Shown here one piece after another: positions 6,812 to 9,491 of a DNA stretch of 9,491 bases (positions are counted from its first letter, which is position 1; every line of letters starts with the position of its first letter). The stretch covers positions 1-9,491 of the forward strand of contig JAAZMK010000084.1 in assembly GCA_012798865.1 (NCBI GenBank), given 5' to 3'. The translations under genes were made by a program, and so were the position numbers. The notes under the pieces are model-generated. The model worked only from the letters and a program-made list of their open reading frames with translations. It had not been told where the DNA came from and searched no databases. This DNA is from Clostridiaceae bacterium (GTDB taxonomy: Bacteria; Bacillota; Clostridia; Saccharofermentanales; DTU023).

Positions 6812-7839
6812 TCTTCGGAGCCTGTGTCACGCTCCGGTTCTGTATTAAAGTTTGTATCGGTTGTCTCCGTGATGAAAAACCGAGGACGCCCTTTGACTTC
6901 GCGGAAGAGACTCGCCACATAAAGACCCAAGAGTCCTAAACTGATCAGAACGATGCTGCCTATAAGGAGCTGAAGTAGAATGACCGTCGTAAAACCGGTC
7001 GCCGCATTACCACCGAAATACCGAACGAGTGTTTGGACAGCTAAAACAAAAAACATCACGAGAAAAATGATTCCAAGGCTGCTGATGAGCAAGAGCGGAC
7101 GCGACGAAAAGCTGATCACAGCATTTATAGACAGCTTAGCGAGCTTAAGAAAGCCCCATTTACTTCTTCCGACTTTACGCTCATCGACCTCAAACGGAAA
7201 TGTAATGCGCTTAAAACCCATCCAAGAGGACAAAGCGCGGAAAAATGTATCGCGCTCCGTGAACGTATTCCAGTAATCAACGACTTTTCGGTCGAGGAGT
7301 TTAAAATCAGACGTATCTTTCAACCGGATACCTGATAATTTAGCAAAAATTCCGTAGAACAGATTGGCAGTAAAACGCGCAAATCGCGACTCCTTCCCGC
7401 GCGATGTCTTGACACCTTCGACTACTTCATACCCTTCGCGCCAAAGAGCTATCATCTCGGGAAAATAGCGCGGAGGATGTTGCAAGTCACCGTCCATCAA
7501 GATCACGGCATCGCCTATCGCCTCGGAGAGACCGGCACAGATCGCGGCTTCCTTTCCAAAATTGCGGGACAAACGAATGGCTCTCACATTTGGAGATTTC
7601 ATTGTATACTTCGACAGTTCCCGCCATGTCGAGTCGACAGAACCGTCATCAATCGCAACGATTTCATACGTTATATCGAGTGTCTGCAACACGCATTCAG
7701 TTGTTTCGAGCGTCATAAGTATTTGTTCCGATTCGTTGTAAAAAGGAACGACAACAGAGATAAAATCAACATCGCGTTTTTCAACGCGATGTTTCACCGA
7801 ATCGTGCTCGTTGGCTGATGTCGAACGTGTCCTGTTCAC
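6808..7839 (-). CDS. Membrane-anchored family 2 glycosyltransferase (GtrB/DPMS-like polyprenyl-phosphate glycosyltransferase)
   Basis: A 343-residue GT-A fold enzyme, likely transferring a sugar from a nucleotide donor to undecaprenyl phosphate on the inner face of the membrane to feed envelope glycosylation. GT2 motifs are VVPFYNE (30-36), AIDDGSVDS (62-70), LSRNFGKEAA (90-99), LMDGDLQHPP (114-123, the D-x-D type metal site) and KDTSDFKLLDR (174-184, acceptor region). RKVGRSKWGF (221-230) precedes two hydrophobic segments, about 248-270 and 283-310, a layout typical of GtrB/YfdH-like proteins. The C-terminus is a short cytosolic Glu/Thr/Asp-rich tail. The start is GTG at 7839, six bases after the upstream stop. 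The RBS is poor, so coupling is likely; GTG at residue 15 is another possibility. No GtrA flippase or dedicated third glycosyltransferase is visible, so the glycosylated product is unknown. Confidence 0.9.
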   Translation of the reverse strand: MNRTRSTSANEHDSVKHRVEKRDVDFISVVVPFYNESEQILMTLETTECVLQTLDITYEIVAIDDGSVDSTWRELSKYTMKSPNVRAIRLSRNFGKEAAICAGLSEAIGDAVILMDGDLQHPPRYFPEMIALWREGYEVVEGVKTSRGKESRFARFTANLFYGIFAKLSGIRLKDTSDFKLLDRKVVDYWNTFTERDTFFRALSSWMGFKRITFPFEVDERKVGRSKWGFLKLAKLSINAVISFSSRPLLLISSLGIIFLVMFFVLAVQTLVRYFGGNAATGFTTVILLQLLIGSIVLISLGLLGLYVASLFREVKGRPRFFITETTDTNFNTEPERDTGSEE

Positions 7840-7845
7840 AGTATT

Positions 7846-9491
7846 CTACTTAACAGGAAGAACGCGTTTGACGAGAGCGGGGTTCTCGGCGTACTTCATC
7901 AAGTTGACGATATGTACGCCATTGCGACTTGTCGCGTGAATCATGTGATTGTCACCCACATAGATACCGACGTGGTAATAACCGGTCCCCTTGCTGAAGA
8001 AGATGAGATCGCCCGGCAACAGCGGCGAGAAATCACGCTTGGAGAACGACACTTTCGTACCGTAAAGCTGCGCCTGACCCGTCGCGCCGTGGAACATGTT
8101 GTAACCAACCGCACTGTAGGCGTATCTGACAAGTCCGGAGCAATCGACACCTCGCGTCGAAGCGCCCCCAAGGATATAAGGTGTCCCTAAGAGCGAGTGC
8201 GCTACCTCTACAACCTGCTTCCTTCGTGCAGCATTTTTGTCATTGGCAGGCGTGGACGGTGTCGGGTTCGTTCCTGAGTTTGCCGTCGGCTTCGTCTTGA
8301 GAATCAAATCGGATCTGATATATCCTCGCTTACCTGCTGAGTATTCGATAAAAGTCCATCGCGTCCCTACGGCGATTTGTTTCAATGAAGTGCCGAAACG
8401 GAGAACGGTCAAAATTGATGAATCTGTGGTGGGTCTTGAGCGAATGTTGACGTATTTTCTGTTGACATAAACGGTTCCCGATACCTTCTTAAAACCGCTC
8501 GGTGCTGGTTCCAGCGTTGTCAAGAGTTCACCGTACACATAGCCGATCGTACCATCCTTTAATTTCACTTTTGACCATGAGCCGTTTGTCTCTAATTCCG
8601 TTAAACGCTCGTCGCGGCGCACTTGCGCGATGACGGCGGAATTGGTCGTCGCCGACTTGCGCACATTTGCCACATTGGTGTCAACGTAAATCGACCTGTT
8701 CGTTTTGACAAACGGATTGACCGGCAGCGTCTCGCTGATCAGGTCGTTACGGACATAGGCGATAATGCCTCCTTCCGTTTTAACGCGCGACCAACCGCCG
8801 TTTGTCGCAATTTGATAGACTTTCTCGCCTCTATAAGCGACTGTAATTCTCTCTGTATCTATCGACGGACCTTCACGCAAGTTGGCTGCATCGGTATCGA
8901 TGTACATGTATCTCCCCATACCGATCTCTTCAACGACATTCTGGGGTCGAACGGGACCGAACAGCTCATTCAACATATAGCCTTCAAGGCTGTTTTCAGT
9001 TCTGATCTTCGACCATTCCTCACCAAGCTCTAGAATAATCAAGGACATGCCGCGCAGTCCGAAACCCGCGATGGGGTACTCTCTGCCCGGACCTTCGCGT
9101 ACGTACACTTGGTGATTGAGAACATATTGCGTACTACCCTGAACACGCGCATCGATCTCGGTCATTGTTTCGGTCGTTTCCGAAACATCCGATTCTGCAA
9201 GTGACGCCAGCACGATGTGAGGTGGGGGTTTCGTCGGCAGCGTCACCTCAACTGTTGCATGTGTAGACGTCGCATCATTCGTATCCGTCGTCTCGGTTGC
9301 GTTAAAATCGGGCAGAGCATCGCGATCAATCTGACCACCTTGTTGATTTTCACTGCCCCTGAAATCTTGGAAAGGAACTTCAACGGGATTGACGGTGGTT
9401 ATACTAACGACGAAAATCGTGACAGTCAGCACGAACACCACGATCGGTAGACCGTAGAAAAGATAGCGCCCGATCGATGACTTGCCAAAGC
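7846..9491 (-). CDS. Membrane-anchored cell-wall peptidase: four SH3b repeats plus NlpC/P60 domain; N-terminus lies beyond the window
   Basis: NlpC/P60 cysteine peptidases cut peptide bonds in the peptidoglycan stem, and SH3b domains bind the wall. The frame stays open to the window edge. GTG at 9441 would split a hydrophobic segment: upstream in-frame codons give SSIGRYLFYGLPIVV, continuing into VFVLTVTIFVVSITTV, so the true start is probably outside. Numbering from 9441: the transmembrane anchor runs to about 17, then an extracellular Thr/Asp/Glu-rich linker (about 20-105), SH3b repeats (about 106-161, 178-235, 249-307, 322-380), a Pro/Thr/Asn linker (382-402), and NlpC/P60 (409-529). The catalytic residues are VDCSGL (Cys434), YHVGIYVG (His490) and MIHAT (His502). 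All three are present, so it should be active. Topology is predicted with the enzyme outside the membrane. It leads the glycosyltransferase by six bases. Confidence 0.93.
   Translation of the reverse strand, partial: FGKSSIGRYLFYGLPIVVFVLTVTIFVVSITTVNPVEVPFQDFRGSENQQGGQIDRDALPDFNATETTDTNDATSTHATVEVTLPTKPPPHIVLASLAESDVSETTETMTEIDARVQGSTQYVLNHQVYVREGPGREYPIAGFGLRGMSLIILELGEEWSKIRTENSLEGYMLNELFGPVRPQNVVEEIGMGRYMYIDTDAANLREGPSIDTERITVAYRGEKVYQIATNGGWSRVKTEGGIIAYVRNDLISETLPVNPFVKTNRSIYVDTNVANVRKSATTNSAVIAQVRRDERLTELETNGSWSKVKLKDGTIGYVYGELLTTLEPAPSGFKKVSGTVYVNRKYVNIRSRPTTDSSILTVLRFGTSLKQIAVGTRWTFIEYSAGKRGYIRSDLILKTKPTANSGTNPTPSTPANDKNAARRKQVVEVAHSLLGTPYILGGASTRGVDCSGLVRYAYSAVGYNMFHGATGQAQLYGTKVSFSKRDFSPLLPGDLIFFSKGTGYYHVGIYVGDNHMIHATSRNGVHIVNLMKYAENPALVKRVLPVK
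8302..9126 (-). repeat. Four tandem SH3b repeats within the wall peptidase gene
   Basis: Approximate units are 9126-8959, 8910-8737, 8697-8521 and 8478-8302. Each has the pattern hydrophobic-Tyr-Val, then NxR or VRxGP, a variable middle, W(S/T)x(V/I/F) and GY(I/V/M)xxxLh at the end. The units diverge clearly at the residue level, so this is an old domain array and not a recent DNA duplication. Likely role: anchoring the peptidase to peptidoglycan. Confidence 0.85.

Noticed and set aside
9439..9441. GTG at 9441 as the start of the wall peptidase
   Set aside because: It falls inside a hydrophobic membrane segment, and the frame remains open upstream to the window edge.

Overview
The window is a metabolic and cell-envelope stretch of a bacterial chromosome, probably from an anaerobic, low-to-mid-GC Gram-positive lineage (Clostridia-like Bacillota). 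The reasons are a pyruvate:ferredoxin oxidoreductase, a cofactor-independent phosphoglycerate mutase, strong GGGGGAG/GAGG-type ribosome binding sites, and a membrane-anchored SH3b/NlpC-P60 wall hydrolase. The taxonomic guess is inference. A fused PGK-TIM is best known from Thermotoga, so Thermotogota or another phylum is not excluded. All six genes lie on the minus strand, so the reading order is from high to low coordinates.

Region 1 (9491 to 5855) is a tightly packed three-gene cluster. It begins with a cell-wall peptidase with an N-terminal membrane anchor and four SH3b repeats, whose start lies outside the window. Six bases later comes a membrane-anchored family 2 glycosyltransferase of the GtrB/dolichol-phosphate-mannose-synthase type. 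Its stop codon overlaps the start of a PHP-domain phosphoesterase by four bases (GTGA). The spacing implies one transcript. The first two products suggest an envelope theme, while the third is more likely a nucleotide phosphatase or nuclease.

Region 2 (5854 to 5661) is a 194-base AT-rich gap. It holds a candidate sigma-70-type promoter with a perfect TTGACA -35 box, a leader of about 127 nt with a small GC hairpin, and a good ribosome binding site.

Region 3 (5660 to 1) is a central-carbon cluster: a single-ORF fusion of phosphoglycerate kinase and triosephosphate isomerase, then phosphoglycerate mutase (gpmI) 19 bases downstream. After a 90-base gap with an extended -10 promoter candidate comes pyruvate:ferredoxin oxidoreductase (nifJ), cut by the window edge after 679 codons. 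Together these cover triose interconversion, the first ATP-forming step of lower glycolysis, 3PG to 2PG, and pyruvate to acetyl-CoA. Enolase, pyruvate kinase and GAPDH are not in the window.

I see no mobile element, CRISPR array, tRNA, rRNA or recognisable riboswitch, and no clearly undescribed system. The most notable item is the seamless PGK-TIM fusion, with two substitutions at usually conserved PGK positions.
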